This document shows, piece after piece, positions 7,488 through 16,204 of a stretch of 38,106 nucleotides of DNA (position 1 is its first letter; each line of letters begins with the position of its first letter). Source of the DNA: Proteobacteria bacterium UBA4656 (lineage in GTDB: Bacteria; Pseudomonadota; Gammaproteobacteria; Xanthomonadales; Ahniellaceae); NCBI GenBank assembly GCA_002405525.1, contig DHLY01000164.1, positions 1 through 38,106 of the forward strand, given 5' to 3'. Made by a program: the position numbers and the translations under genes. The notes beneath the pieces were generated by a model. That model searched no databases, was not told where the DNA came from, and saw only the letters and a list, made by a program, of their open reading frames with translations.

Positions 7488-7844
7488 ATGAAACCGTATC
7501 TGCTGCTGCTGCACGAAACGCCCGCCGCCTATGCCGGCATGGGCCCGGAGGAAATGGGCGCGATCATCGAACGCTACGCCGCCTGGGCGGCGGCGCTGGG
7601 CGAACGCGGCCTGCTGGGGCCCTCGCAGAAGCTCACCGACGACGGTGGTCTGCACCTGCGCCGCAGCGCGGGCGGCACGCTGGCCACCGACGGCCCCTAT
7701 GCCGAGGCCAAGGACGTCATCGGCGGCTTCTTCATGGTCAGCGCGGCCGACCGCGAGGCCGCGCGCCGGATCGCCGACACCTGCCCGCACCTGGACTTGC
7801 CGGGCAACTGGATCGAGCTGCGCGAGGTGGACGCCCGCGCGTGA
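7488..7844 (+). CDS. YCII/DGPF-domain protein
   Basis: This 118-residue ferredoxin-like alpha/beta protein carries LATDGPYAEAKDVIGGFF, the DGPF motif of the YCII-related family. Proteins of this family are habitually encoded beside one class of ECF sigma factor, and the same holds here: its stop overlaps the GTG start of the sigma gene (GTGA). GGAA at 7477-7480 serves as ribosome binding site. A perfect TTGACA hexamer stands at 7445-7450, but no good -10 box lies at the right distance. The biochemical role is unknown; a sensor or partner of the sigma factor is a family-level inference. Confidence 0.88.
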   Translation: MKPYLLLLHETPAAYAGMGPEEMGAIIERYAAWAAALGERGLLGPSQKLTDDGGLHLRRSAGGTLATDGPYAEAKDVIGGFFMVSAADREAARRIADTCPHLDLPGNWIELREVDARA

Positions 7845-9094
7845 GCGAGGTCGTCTCCCGGCTGGCCGTGCTGTTCCGCGAACACCACGGCCGCCTGCTG
7901 GCGCAGTTGCTGCGCCACGCCGGCACCGCGCGGCTCGCCGCCTGCGAGGACGCGCTGCAGCAGGCGATGGTCGCCGCGCTGCGCCACTGGCCATTCGACG
8001 GCATGCCGGAAAATCCGGCGGCGTGGCTGTTCGAGGCCGCGCGCCGCGCGTTGATCGACGAACATCGCTGGGCGTCGCGGCGCGAGACCGGACATGCGTT
8101 GGATGATCTGCCCGCAGCGCCGTCGCCGGACAACCGCGAGCGATTCGCCCGCGAGCTCGACGATGACGAACTGGCCCTCCTGTTCGCGGTCTGCCATCCC
8201 GCGCTGCCGCCAGTCGCGCAGGTGGCGCTCGCACTACGCACGCTCGGCGGCCTCGGCGTGCGCGAACTCGCCGCCGGGCTGCTGCTGACCGAAGCCGCGC
8301 TCGCCAAGCGCCTGGAGCGTGCGCGCGAGCGGCTCGCCGCACTCGGCGAGCCGCTCGCCGTGCCGAGCCCCGACGCACTGCCGGCGCGGCGCGACGCCGT
8401 GCTGACCGCGCTGTACGTGATGTTCAACGAGGGCTACCAGAGCGCGCAGGGATCGTCCTACGCGCGACGCGAGCTTTGCTTCCAGGCGCTGCGCCTGGTG
8501 TGCGCACTCGCCGCCCACCCGGTGGCGGGCGCGCCGGAGGCCGACGTGCTGGCGGCCCTGATGTGCCTGCACGCCGCGCGCCTGTCGGGCCGCGTCGACG
8601 CCGACGGCACGCCGCTGCGCCTGCCCGAGCAGCCGCGCGAGCGCTGGGACGCGGGCCTGGTAGCGCTCGGCCACCGGCACCTCGCGCGCGCCGGGCGCGG
8701 CGACCGCCTCACCCGCTGGCACTGCGAGGCGGCGATCGCCGCCGCGCACGCCGCCGCCCCTTCCTACGCGGCCACCGACTGGGCCACGATCGTCGGCTGG
8801 TACGAGCGCTTGCTCGCGCTCGACCCGGCGCCCGTGCCGCGGCTGGCGCATGCGATAGCGCTCGGCGAGGCGCGCGGTGCCGCGGAAGGTCTGGCCGCCG
8901 TCGAGGCCACGCTGCCGCTGCTGCCGCGCGAGCGCTATCCCTTCGGCGAGGCCGCGAGAGCCGAGTTCCTGCATCGTGTCGGTCGCGAGGGCGAAGCCCT
9001 CGAGGCGTGGCGCGCCGCCCGGGCGCAGGCGCGATCCGACGCCGAGCGCGCGCTGATCGACGCTCGCATCGCCGCGCTCGGCCCGGACCCGTGA
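7841..9094 (+). CDS. ECF sigma factor with long C-terminal extension (ECF42-like, DUF6596)
   Basis: This 417-residue protein starts at GTG 7841, overlapping the DGPF gene. Region 2 spans about residues 10-80 (EDALQQAMVAALRHWPF, then NPAAWLFEAARRALIDEHR). Region 4 with its helix-turn-helix lies at about 105-165 (ALRTLGGLGVRELAAGLLLT). A roughly 240-residue extension follows (ALYVMFNEGYQ, then LCLHAARLSGR-type helices and a TPR-like end). This layout, with an adjacent DGPF gene, matches the ECF42 group, which lacks a classical anti-sigma factor and is thought to be controlled through its C-terminal domain. No anti-sigma gene is present here. Its targets are unknown. Confidence 0.9.
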   Translation: MSEVVSRLAVLFREHHGRLLAQLLRHAGTARLAACEDALQQAMVAALRHWPFDGMPENPAAWLFEAARRALIDEHRWASRRETGHALDDLPAAPSPDNRERFARELDDDELALLFAVCHPALPPVAQVALALRTLGGLGVRELAAGLLLTEAALAKRLERARERLAALGEPLAVPSPDALPARRDAVLTALYVMFNEGYQSAQGSSYARRELCFQALRLVCALAAHPVAGAPEADVLAALMCLHAARLSGRVDADGTPLRLPEQPRERWDAGLVALGHRHLARAGRGDRLTRWHCEAAIAAAHAAAPSYAATDWATIVGWYERLLALDPAPVPRLAHAIALGEARGAAEGLAAVEATLPLLPRERYPFGEAARAEFLHRVGREGEALEAWRAARAQARSDAERALIDARIAALGPDP

Positions 9095-9191
9095 GCACCG
9101 CGCCTGCACTGTCCGCGCCGGCGCGCCCGTCCTGATTCGACGCCACCGCGCTTTTCGCGCAGAATCCGCGCTTTGCCCGAGGCCCTGCCCC

Positions 9192-10124
9192 ATGTCCGCC
9201 CTGATCTCCGGATCGCTCGCTTACGACACCATCATGGTGTTCCAGGACCAGTTCAAGAACCACATCCTGCCGGACAAGGTGCACATCCTGAACGTGGCTT
9301 TCCTGGTGCCGCGCATGCGTCGCGAATTCGGCGGCTGCGCCGGCAACATCGCCTACAACCTGCGGCTGCTCGGCGAGTCGCCGATCCCGATGTCGGCGGT
9401 GGGTCAGGACTTCGGGCCCTACCGCGAACACTTCACGCGCTGCGGCATCGACCTCACGCACGTGATCGAGATCCCGGAGCTCTACACCGCGCAGGCCTAC
9501 ATCACCACCGACCTCGACGACAACCAGATCACCGCCTTCCACCCGGGCGCAATGGTGCGCTCGGTGGACATCGACGCGCGCAGGATTCCGGGCGCGCGCT
9601 TCGGCATCGTCGCGCCCAACACGCGCGAAGCCATGTTGAAGCACGCGCGCGAGTTCGCGGAAGCCGACATTCCCTTCATTTTCGATCCCGGCCAGGCATT
9701 GCCGCTGTTCGACGGCGCCGAGTTCCGTGCCTTCATCGAGCAGGCCGACTACGTGACCGTCAACGACTACGAGAGCAACCTGCTGCAGCAGCGCACCGGC
9801 TGGAGCGAGGCACAGATCGCCGACCGGGTGACGGCGTACATCGTCACCCGCGGCCCGAAGGGATCGCTGATCCACACCCGCAAGGGCCTGCTCGAGATCC
9901 CGCCCGCCGCCGAGCGGCGCATCACCGACCCGACCGGCTGCGGCGATGCCTACCGCGCGGGACTCATCTTCGGCCTCACCCGCGACATGGACCTCGCCAC
10001 CTCAGGCCGCATCGCATCCCTGATGGGCGCGCTCAAGATCGAGCACCCCGGCACTCAGAACCAGCGCTTCACCCGCGACGAGTTCGCCGAGCAGTTCCGG
10101 CAGCAGTTCGGGTATTCGCTCTGA
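9192..10124 (+). CDS. PfkB-family carbohydrate/nucleoside kinase (adenosine kinase-like)
   Basis: The product has 310 residues. The first PfkB signature is seen in EFGGCAGNIAYNLRLLG (about 50-66) and the second, with the anion hole and catalytic Asp, in DPTGCGDAYRAGLI (about 250-263). The family phosphorylates sugars or nucleosides with ATP in the cytoplasm. The opening ISGSLAYDTIM and the wording of the first signature are closest to bacterial proteins annotated as adenosine kinase or ribokinase-like. GAGG stands 9 bases before the ATG. It begins about 100 bases after the sigma gene and is probably a separate unit. It faces the convergent cytochrome b561 remnant, with hairpins between. Confidence 0.9.
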   Translation: MSALISGSLAYDTIMVFQDQFKNHILPDKVHILNVAFLVPRMRREFGGCAGNIAYNLRLLGESPIPMSAVGQDFGPYREHFTRCGIDLTHVIEIPELYTAQAYITTDLDDNQITAFHPGAMVRSVDIDARRIPGARFGIVAPNTREAMLKHAREFAEADIPFIFDPGQALPLFDGAEFRAFIEQADYVTVNDYESNLLQQRTGWSEAQIADRVTAYIVTRGPKGSLIHTRKGLLEIPPAAERRITDPTGCGDAYRAGLIFGLTRDMDLATSGRIASLMGALKIEHPGTQNQRFTRDEFAEQFRQQFGYSL

Positions 10125-10413
10125 GGCGGGGCCGTCTCGACGCGCCTCGCGCGCGGGGCCTCGCACGCGCCGCACGATCAGCATTCGCAGCGCGCTGTCG
10201 CAGCCTTGAAGCGACATGCGGCGCACCCAGCCCCTCTCACCAGGTGGGTCAGGCGGGAGATGCCGTAGCAGGCGGCGGCCCGCCGAACGCTCGCGCCAAG
10301 AGCGCGGGTCGGAACGACGGATTGGGGCGAGGGGCGACCCACCTGTCCCCGTGGGGTGCGGCGGCTACACCGAGAGATCGCGATGCGCCACGCCCCGCCC
10401 CCCGCGGGCGGTC
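10125..10413. other. Intergenic stretch after the kinase, with a distant inverted repeat
   Basis: No gene is recognised. CAGGTGGGTC at 10241-10250 and GACCCACCTG at 10336-10345 are a perfect 10 bp inverted repeat enclosing 85 bases that themselves contain smaller hairpins (for example CGCTC/GAGCG). This could be a structured RNA, or a tiny element with terminal inverted repeats, but no flanking target duplication is evident. Confidence 0.35.
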
Positions 10414-10505
10414 GAGAAAGTGCTTTCCCGCACTTTCTCAACGTTGCGAGTCCGACGCATGCCCGGACTCGCTCCCGAGGAATCAATCGTTTGCTCGATT
10501 GATTC
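10414..10505 (-). repeat. Three-hairpin element related to the stop-anchored repeats
   Basis: Read on the minus strand, three perfect stems follow each other: GAATCAATCG/CGATTGATTC (10480-10505), GCGAGTCCG/CGGACTCGC (10446-10472) and GAGAAAGTGC/GCACTTTCTC (10414-10439). The middle stem is nearly the same as the hairpin in the 150 bp repeats. The last stem takes the position of their terminal hairpin but has a different sequence. It is 78 bases downstream of the minus-strand cytochrome b561 remnant and faces the kinase gene, so it may end transcription from one or both sides. Confidence 0.65.
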
Positions 10506-10582
10506 GCGATTGCGGCATCCGTGGCGCGCGTCTGCCTGTATGCCCAGCAGCAGCGCCGCCGCAAGCATCGTCTGGGCTGCGC

Positions 10583-11167
10583 TCAGGACCCGGCTCCTTC
10601 CGGCTTACGGCGCGGCGCACGCCGCGGCAGCATGCGCGGCAACACCCCGTCGTGATCGACCCCGTGGTGCTTGAGCGCCGCCGCCACGCGGATCGCGACC
10701 GGTGCCAGCAGCGTCCAGGCCATGAACTCGTGGACCTGCTGCCAGGAAGCGAAGACCTCGCAGTCGCGTGCGACCAGCGCTGGCACCTTGAACAGCCCGA
10801 ATCACGACAGCGGGAACCCGGCCGCCGAGGCCTGCAACCCACCGGTGACCGGCAACGCCAACATCATCAGGTAGAGCGCGCCGTGTTCGCCGTGCGCCGC
10901 CCACCGCTGCCAGCGTGGCATTGACACCGGCAGCGGCGGCGCGCCGCGTGCGGCGCGCGAGGCCAGTCGCAGCAGCGCGAGCGCGAGCACGGCCAGTTCA
11001 ACCGACTCGTGCCAGGCAGAGACCTTCAGCTTGATCGGCGATACCGCAAGGATGGTCATCGAGGTCCCGACCCCGGGCGCCACGATCACCCCCATCGGCA
11101 TCACCCAGGGCGGGCCGATCATCAGCGTGCCGTAGCGCGCGCCGCTTCTGCCGTCCGCGCCCGTCAT
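10583..11167 (-). pseudogene. Cytochrome b561 family protein, broken by an in-frame TGA
   Basis: Reading from ATG 11167 gives a four-helix cytochrome b561: PIKLKVSAWHESVELAVL, PRWQRWAAHGEHGALYLMML, GFPLS, a TGA (10802-10804, codon 122), then FGLFKVPALVA, QQVHEFMAWTLL and AAALKHHGVDHDGVL. Both halves are in the same frame, and family members usually have Trp where the TGA stands (a TGG to TGA change). The first-helix His of the usual 'LHW' is Pro here (GPPW), and the last-helix His before AAALKHH is Arg. The haem-binding His residues in WHES and VHEF remain. The intact protein would carry electrons from ubiquinol in the inner membrane. Its partner YceI is encoded just upstream. A sequencing error could explain the stop but not the lost ligands. 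Confidence 0.8.
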
Positions 11168-11204
11168 GGCCGCGCGCCCGGCCACCGGATGCCACGGGTG
11201 CGCC

Positions 11205-11771
11205 TCACTTCGCCTTGAAGATCGCGTTGACCACGATCTCGATTTCGTCGCCCACCGAATCGCCGTACATGCCCAAACCAAACTCGCTGCGCCGCACGCG
11301 CATCACGCCGCGGAACCCGAGCGTGTCCGCGCCCGCTGCCTCGCCCGCGGCGGGCTTGTTGAGGGTGACTTCCATCGTTGCCGGCCGGCTCACGCCGCGC
11401 AGCGACAGATCGCCGTCGACCTGCAGCCGCCCGGGCGATGGGACACGCACGGTGGTGCTCGTGAACGTCGCCTGCGGGAACGACGCGGCGTCGAAGTACT
11501 CCGCGGTCTGGAACTTGCTGTCGAACGACTCCAGCCCGGTCGAGATGCCGGAGATCGGCACCGACGCGCGCAGCGTGGATGCGCTCGGATCGGCGGCATC
11601 GAAGCTCAGCTCCGCCGCGGGGGCGTGCATGGCGAACACTTGGCGTGCATATCCGTCGTAGTCGTAGCCGAAATGCACGTTGCTGTGGCGCGAATCCAGC
11701 GTGTATTGGGCGCTTGCGGCGAACGCGGCGGCACTGCACAAGAGCAAGGGGGCGAAAGCGACGAGGCGCAT
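11205..11771 (-). CDS. YceI-family periplasmic lipid-binding protein
   Basis: The product has 188 residues from ATG 11771, with GGAGG 9 bases upstream on the minus strand. A Sec signal peptide (MRLVAFAPLLLCSAAAFAAS) is followed by the YceI beta-barrel: YTLDSRHSNVHFGYDYDG, ISTGLESFDSKFQTAEYFDA, FPQATFTST, then the C-terminal FGLGMYGDSVGDEIEIVVNA. YceI proteins bind polyisoprenoids such as ubiquinone or related amphiphiles in the periplasm. They are commonly encoded with a cytochrome b561, as with E. coli yceJ-yceI. Here the b561 partner downstream is broken, while this gene looks intact. Confidence 0.9.
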   Translation of the reverse strand: MRLVAFAPLLLCSAAAFAASAQYTLDSRHSNVHFGYDYDGYARQVFAMHAPAAELSFDAADPSASTLRASVPISGISTGLESFDSKFQTAEYFDAASFPQATFTSTTVRVPSPGRLQVDGDLSLRGVSRPATMEVTLNKPAAGEAAGADTLGFRGVMRVRRSEFGLGMYGDSVGDEIEIVVNAIFKAK

Positions 11772-12191
11772 GCTGAAGGACCTCCGGATGGTGGGAGAGA
11801 CAGCATAGGCAGCCCGCGACGCGGCGTGATTCGCCCTGACGCGGTGCGCGCTCGGCTCGCCGCATCCGCACGCCTCCCGCGCGGTGGACGGCCCCGACCG
11901 CGCGCGAGTGCTGCGGTGCATCCCGACCGTTCGCAGAGCCGCGCCGCGCGCCTCGCGCACCTCCCCTGCGGGCGAAGATGGCCGATGTCCCGGTGAGATC
12001 GCGCGCGGGCGCTGGCGCGTTCGCCCTCACAGAGGGGCCCGGTTCTGCCAGCGCCTGGGCCGGCATCCGCCATCCTTCGCGCAGCGCAAGGCCCGTCCGC
12101 GGCCAGCAATCGAATAACCGGGGAATCCACGCCCGAATGGGGCACATTGCCGACACCCGCAGACCGTCGTCGGCAAACCGGGCAGACGCCG
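11772..12191. other. Intergenic stretch upstream of the YceI gene, no gene seen
   Basis: Apart from the YceI ribosome binding site at its left edge, I find no supportable gene or recognisable regulatory site in these 420 bases. The open frames in it are alanine/arginine-rich and overlap each other on both strands. Confidence 0.4.
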
Positions 12192-12605
12192 ATGACCACG
12201 CGCCGCCGCTTCGCCTCGCTGCTGCGGTCGCTGACCTCGCTGGCCAGTACGGGCCTGCTGAAGGCGTGCGGCGAAAAGACCCGGCCCGCCGCGCAGACCC
12301 CATCGCCTGCGCCCGCGGCGGCGCGCCCGGCGCCGGCCGCCCGCGTGTTGACCCTGATCCAGCGCCTCGGCAGTGCACTCAACGTCAACGTTCACCTTGA
12401 CGTGCATGGACGCGCGAATGCTACGGGCACAGGGGTGCGCAGGAGCGGCGCACATGCTGTGGCTGGGCGGTGTGCAAGAGCAGAACATGGCGCCACTGCG
12501 CGGCAAGCAGCCGCCAGACCTGTAGCGGTCGCGGCCGCGGCCGCCGACGGCGATCCTGTCCATCGTGGTGAGGCGCAACTGGGTCCCACCCGGCCCGGCA
12601 TCTGA
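12192..12605 (+). pseudogene. Remnant: secretion-signal-like start joined to an IS91-type transposase scrap
   Basis: The frame from ATG 12192 starts MTTRRRFASLLRSLTSLAST and LLKACGEK, which looks like a worn twin-arginine/lipoprotein signal (the residue two before Cys is Lys, atypical for a lipobox). After an Ala/Pro-rich stretch comes VLTLIQRLGSALNVNVHLDV at 12345-12404. This is very close to the conserved 'LIQRFGSALNLNVHFH' block of IS91-family transposases. The similarity stops abruptly and the rest (to 12605) is low-complexity. No complete transposase, ends or partner frames are seen. It reads as a scar of an old insertion and rearrangement, not a working gene. Confidence 0.45.
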
Positions 12606-13298
12606 GCCGATGAAGTCCGTGGCCACGACGCCGTGGGCGACCAGCCGTTCGCCGATGTGCCCTCAAGGCCTGGGCGCCACCGCGGCCGGAACGGTCAATG
12701 CGACCAACGGGGCCACGCGGCCAAGCAGGCGATCCATCGCAATCCCTCGCCAACACGTAAGGCCCATCCGTCTGCGCTGCGCCCGGGCCATGCGGTCCGT
12801 CCGCGCCGCGTGGCGGTGGCCCCAAGGCAGCCCGCCTCCCGCTGCGGAGCCCAGAACAGCGACACGGAAAAGGGCGAGCGCAGGGAGGCGGGGTTCGCTG
12901 GCGCCGCGCGACGGCGGGATCAGGGTCTGCCAGGCGCGGCTCGCTGCTGCGAGTGGGGCGTGCGCCCCCGGCAGACAGGGATGGAGGTCCCCGGTCGTGC
13001 GTCCTTCCCTGAGGCGATTGGAGTCGGCCGTCGCACGCCTGCTCGGTGTTGCGGTGTGATTCACGGCGGCGGCGCCTTGGGCCGGTTGATTCACGGCCGA
13101 CCAGGAGGAGGTGTCGGCCGGCGGCTCCACGGCCTTCGCCACCCGCCGGCGGGTCGCTGGACAGGGTCCACTGCTCGGCCGCGACCGGATCGGCTTGCGA
13201 ACCATGCACGTGCTTTGGACGTGCAGTGCCCGCGCATGCCCCGGCGTCAGGGCGAGGTATCGGCGCACGCGCCACTCCAAAAGCCGTGGCCGGACCCC
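12606..13298. other. Gene-poor 0.7 kb stretch beside the transposase remnant
   Basis: Several frames stay open on both strands, but none has a family-like composition, a ribosome binding site or a recognisable motif. A short direct repeat (TGATTCACGGC) occurs at about 13058 and 13086. It lies between the IS91-like scrap and the terminator of the TonB-dependent receptor and is best read as decayed DNA. Confidence 0.4.
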
Positions 13299-13331
13299 AA
13301 AAAAAGCCCCGCCGGCGTGAGGCCGGCGGGG
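13299..13331 (-). terminator. Rho-independent terminator of the TonB-dependent receptor gene
   Basis: On the minus strand CCCCGCCGGC (13322-13331) and GCCGGCGGGG (13307-13316) form a perfect 10 bp stem with a 5-base loop. It is followed by C and seven T residues (13299-13305), 16 bases after the receptor stop codon. Confidence 0.92.
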
Positions 13332-13347
13332 GTCGGTGAAACGCGGA

Positions 13348-16071
13348 TCAGAAGCGGTAGGTCGCGCCCAGCAGGTACTGGCGGCCGTATTCCTCGTAAC
13401 GCTGGGTGATGCCGTTGTTGAGGAAGAACTGGCGGTATGGCTCGTCGGTGACGTTATTGACCTGCAGCAGGATCGACAGCCCCTCCAGGGAGGAACCTTC
13501 CTGGAAGGTGTAGCCGATCTGCACGTCGGTCACCGACTCGCCGTCGATGTAGACCTGCGCGCGGTCGGCGCCGAAGCCTTGGATCTCACCCAGGAAATCG
13601 GACCGCTTGCGCTGGCCCACGCGGGCCTGGAAGCCGTAGTTCTCGTAGTACAGCGAGATGTTGGTGACTTCCTCGGACAGGCCGGCGATCGGCTCATCCG
13701 GGCCGTCCGGACCGAGGCGCTTGATCGACGAGCTGGTGTCGGAGTAATTGCCCTGGATGCCGAAACCCTCGAGCGCGTCGCTGATCAGGTCGAACGGCAC
13801 CGAGACCGAGAACTCCCAGCCCTTGATGTTGCCGCCCTCGCCGTTGGCCGGCCGCGAGTACAAGCCGACCGGGCGCGGCGTCGGGCCGGTGTAGCCGGCC
13901 GGAATCGGCAGCCCGCGAGCGTCGAACTCCGTGGTCTGGTCGTAGACGTAGGTGCGGAGGTCCTTGTAGAAGTAGGCGAGGCTGACGTAGCCGCGCTCCG
14001 CGAAGTACTTCTCGATCGAGATGTCGTAGGCGTTGGCTTCCCACGGGCGCAGTTCGGGATTGCCGCCGTTGCGCGACCAGCGACCCTGGTTCGGGCCGGT
14101 GAACTCGAGGCTGGAATTGTTGTTGGCGCGCATCTGGTCGACACGGGGACGCGCCTGCTGGCGGCCCATGCCGAGACGACCAATCCACTCGTCGCCGAAG
14201 TCGAACACCAGGTTCATGCTCGGCAGGAAGTCTGTGTAGTCGGTGCCGCCCGAGAACGGAATTGCGTTCGCGGCGTTGCCCTGCACCACGGTGAAGCCGT
14301 CCGAACTCTGATCGGCGTGCACCAGCTGCATGCCGAGGTTGCCACGCAGCGGGATGCCGAACACCTCGGTGTTGAGGTTGGCCTGGACGAAGCCGGTGGT
14401 GATCTCCTCGAACACCGTCCACTGCTTGTTGGTGATGTCGGCGTTGATGTTGTCGCGCAGCCGGTAGTAACGCGCCAGCACCGCCGGAATGTTGTACGAG
14501 AACGTGCCCGGCAGACCGAGGTGGCCGAGATCGACCGGACGCACGATCAGCGACGAGTCGACCGCGACCGGAGCGCGGTTGTTGAGCAGGTCGAGAAAGG
14601 CCTCAGGCACCTGGCGCTGCTTCTCGCGGTCGGCATAGTTCAGACCGAACTCGACGCTGGAGAACATCCCGTCGACGAAGCTGCGGGTGAAGTCGAGCCG
14701 CACCGAGGTCAGCGAGTCGTCGATCTGCGGCTTCTTGATGTAGCCATCCTGGCCCCAGCCACCCGGATCGCCGAGCACCAGCGGGCCCGGCTCGCGATAG
14801 TCGCGGCTGAAGGTGAAGTTGGGGATGGTGTTCGGGTTCAGCGTGAATGCGACGCTGTCGGTCACGCCGGCGCGAGTGCCCGAATACGTTTCGAGAATGC
14901 TTTCCTCGCGGTCGGCGGTCGAGTGGCTCAGGTCGAAGGTCGACTGCCAGTCCTCGTTGATGGTGAAGACGTTGTTCCAGCCGATCGCGAACAGCTTGTC
15001 GTCACCTTCGTTCAGGTCGTTGCGCAGCACCGGGCGGATGCCGTTGAAGGTGCCGGCGGTGGTGACCCCGCCGCTGACCGTCGGGTTGACCAGCGATACG
15101 CCGCCGCCCCAGCCCAAGCCCACTTCCATGAAGCGGGTGGTTTCGGCCTTGTCGAACTGCGAGTAGTAGATGTCGACGGTGGTCGACCAGTTGTCGGAGG
15201 CGTTGTACTCCAACACGCCCATGAAGCCCTGGCGGACATTGTCGGTCGAGGTGCCCTGCAGCTTGGCGCCACCCAGGGTGAACGCCCCGTTGGCCGGCGC
15301 GATGTTGTTCGGGAAGCCCCAGGCCTCGTAGCGCTGCGCCTGGCCCGGCGAATCGAGGCGGGCGTAGCCCAGCGCGACGCCGAGGTTGCCGTCCATGAAC
15401 TGGTCGACGTAGAAGGCGCTGATGCGATTGCCGACGTCGCTGCCTTCCTCGTTGATCTCGCCGAGCGAGTTCTTCTCGCCGCGCACGTTCACCGAAGTGA
15501 CGCGCTCCTGGAACATCAGCGGGCGCACGGTGCGCAGGTCGACGGTGCCGGACAGGCCCTGGCCGACGAGGCCGGCGTCGGCGGTCTTGTAGACCACCAC
15601 CTGGTTGATCAGTTCGGACGGGTACTGGTCGAACTCGACGGTGCGGTTGTCGCCGACCGAGACCTGTTCGCGGCCGTTGAGCAGCGTGGTGCCGTAATCG
15701 CCAGCGAGGCCGCGGATGCTGATGGTGGACGCGCGACCGGCCACGCGCTGCGCGGCGAGGCCGGGCAGGCGGGTGATCGAGTCGGCGATCGAGATGTCGG
15801 GCAGCTTGCCGATGTCCTCGGAGGAGATTGCTTCGACGATCGAGTCGGAGGTCACCTTGAGATCGATCGAGCGCTCGATGGAGCCGCGGATGCCCAGGAC
15901 GGTGATCGCCTCGAGTTCTTTTTCCTCGTCGGTCTTGGCCGCACCTTCCTGGGCATCGGCCACCTTCAGCGACAGCTCGGCAGCCGCCTGTTCCGCCCGT
16001 GCGGCGCCGGCGGTGGCCAGAATGGCCGATGCCAGCGCGACGCTCAGCGTGTTGCGCTTCAAATTCAACAT
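13348..16071 (-). CDS. TonB-dependent outer-membrane receptor (Xanthomonas/Caulobacter type)
   Basis: The product has 907 residues from ATG 16071, with GGGGAGG about 6 bases upstream. A signal peptide (MLNLKRNTLSVALASAILAT, then AGAARA) precedes a plug domain at about 75-200 (ITVLGIRGSIERSIDLK, IADSITRLPGLAAQR, ISIRGLAGDYGTTLLNGRE) and a long beta-barrel ending in YLLGATYRF, with the C-terminal Phe typical of outer-membrane proteins. The start and the plug wording fit the TonB-Xanth-Caul group, many of which import oligosaccharides. It diverges from a secreted alpha-amylase, so maltodextrin uptake is the likely job. A CG-centred palindrome lies between the two genes, and a strong terminator ends it. 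Confidence 0.93.
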   Translation of the reverse strand: MLNLKRNTLSVALASAILATAGAARAEQAAAELSLKVADAQEGAAKTDEEKELEAITVLGIRGSIERSIDLKVTSDSIVEAISSEDIGKLPDISIADSITRLPGLAAQRVAGRASTISIRGLAGDYGTTLLNGREQVSVGDNRTVEFDQYPSELINQVVVYKTADAGLVGQGLSGTVDLRTVRPLMFQERVTSVNVRGEKNSLGEINEEGSDVGNRISAFYVDQFMDGNLGVALGYARLDSPGQAQRYEAWGFPNNIAPANGAFTLGGAKLQGTSTDNVRQGFMGVLEYNASDNWSTTVDIYYSQFDKAETTRFMEVGLGWGGGVSLVNPTVSGGVTTAGTFNGIRPVLRNDLNEGDDKLFAIGWNNVFTINEDWQSTFDLSHSTADREESILETYSGTRAGVTDSVAFTLNPNTIPNFTFSRDYREPGPLVLGDPGGWGQDGYIKKPQIDDSLTSVRLDFTRSFVDGMFSSVEFGLNYADREKQRQVPEAFLDLLNNRAPVAVDSSLIVRPVDLGHLGLPGTFSYNIPAVLARYYRLRDNINADITNKQWTVFEEITTGFVQANLNTEVFGIPLRGNLGMQLVHADQSSDGFTVVQGNAANAIPFSGGTDYTDFLPSMNLVFDFGDEWIGRLGMGRQQARPRVDQMRANNNSSLEFTGPNQGRWSRNGGNPELRPWEANAYDISIEKYFAERGYVSLAYFYKDLRTYVYDQTTEFDARGLPIPAGYTGPTPRPVGLYSRPANGEGGNIKGWEFSVSVPFDLISDALEGFGIQGNYSDTSSSIKRLGPDGPDEPIAGLSEEVTNISLYYENYGFQARVGQRKRSDFLGEIQGFGADRAQVYIDGESVTDVQIGYTFQEGSSLEGLSILLQVNNVTDEPYRQFFLNNGITQRYEEYGRQYLLGATYRF

Positions 16072-16204
16072 GAAAGCCTCCCCTCGACGAGAAACCAGAT
16101 GGACCGCGCTTCGACCCGATGTCGCCGCGACGACCGGACACTCCGGGCACACGGACCCGAATGGACCGCGATGCTAGCCGTCCGCTTCCGGCCATTGGTC
16201 GATT

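Noticed and set aside
10241..10345. Miniature transposable element with 10 bp terminal inverted repeats
   Set aside because: No target-site duplication flanks it and no second copy is seen in the window, so I list it only as an inverted repeat.
10802..10804. Selenocysteine or programmed readthrough at the cytochrome b561 TGA
   Set aside because: The site is Trp in the family, two other essential residues are also lost, and no SECIS-like hairpin follows directly; decay is simpler.
12663..13280. Possible minus-strand gene of about 205 codons with a hydrophobic C-terminus
   Set aside because: No ribosome binding site, no recognisable motif and strong overlap with other equally open frames; composition is like non-coding GC-rich DNA.
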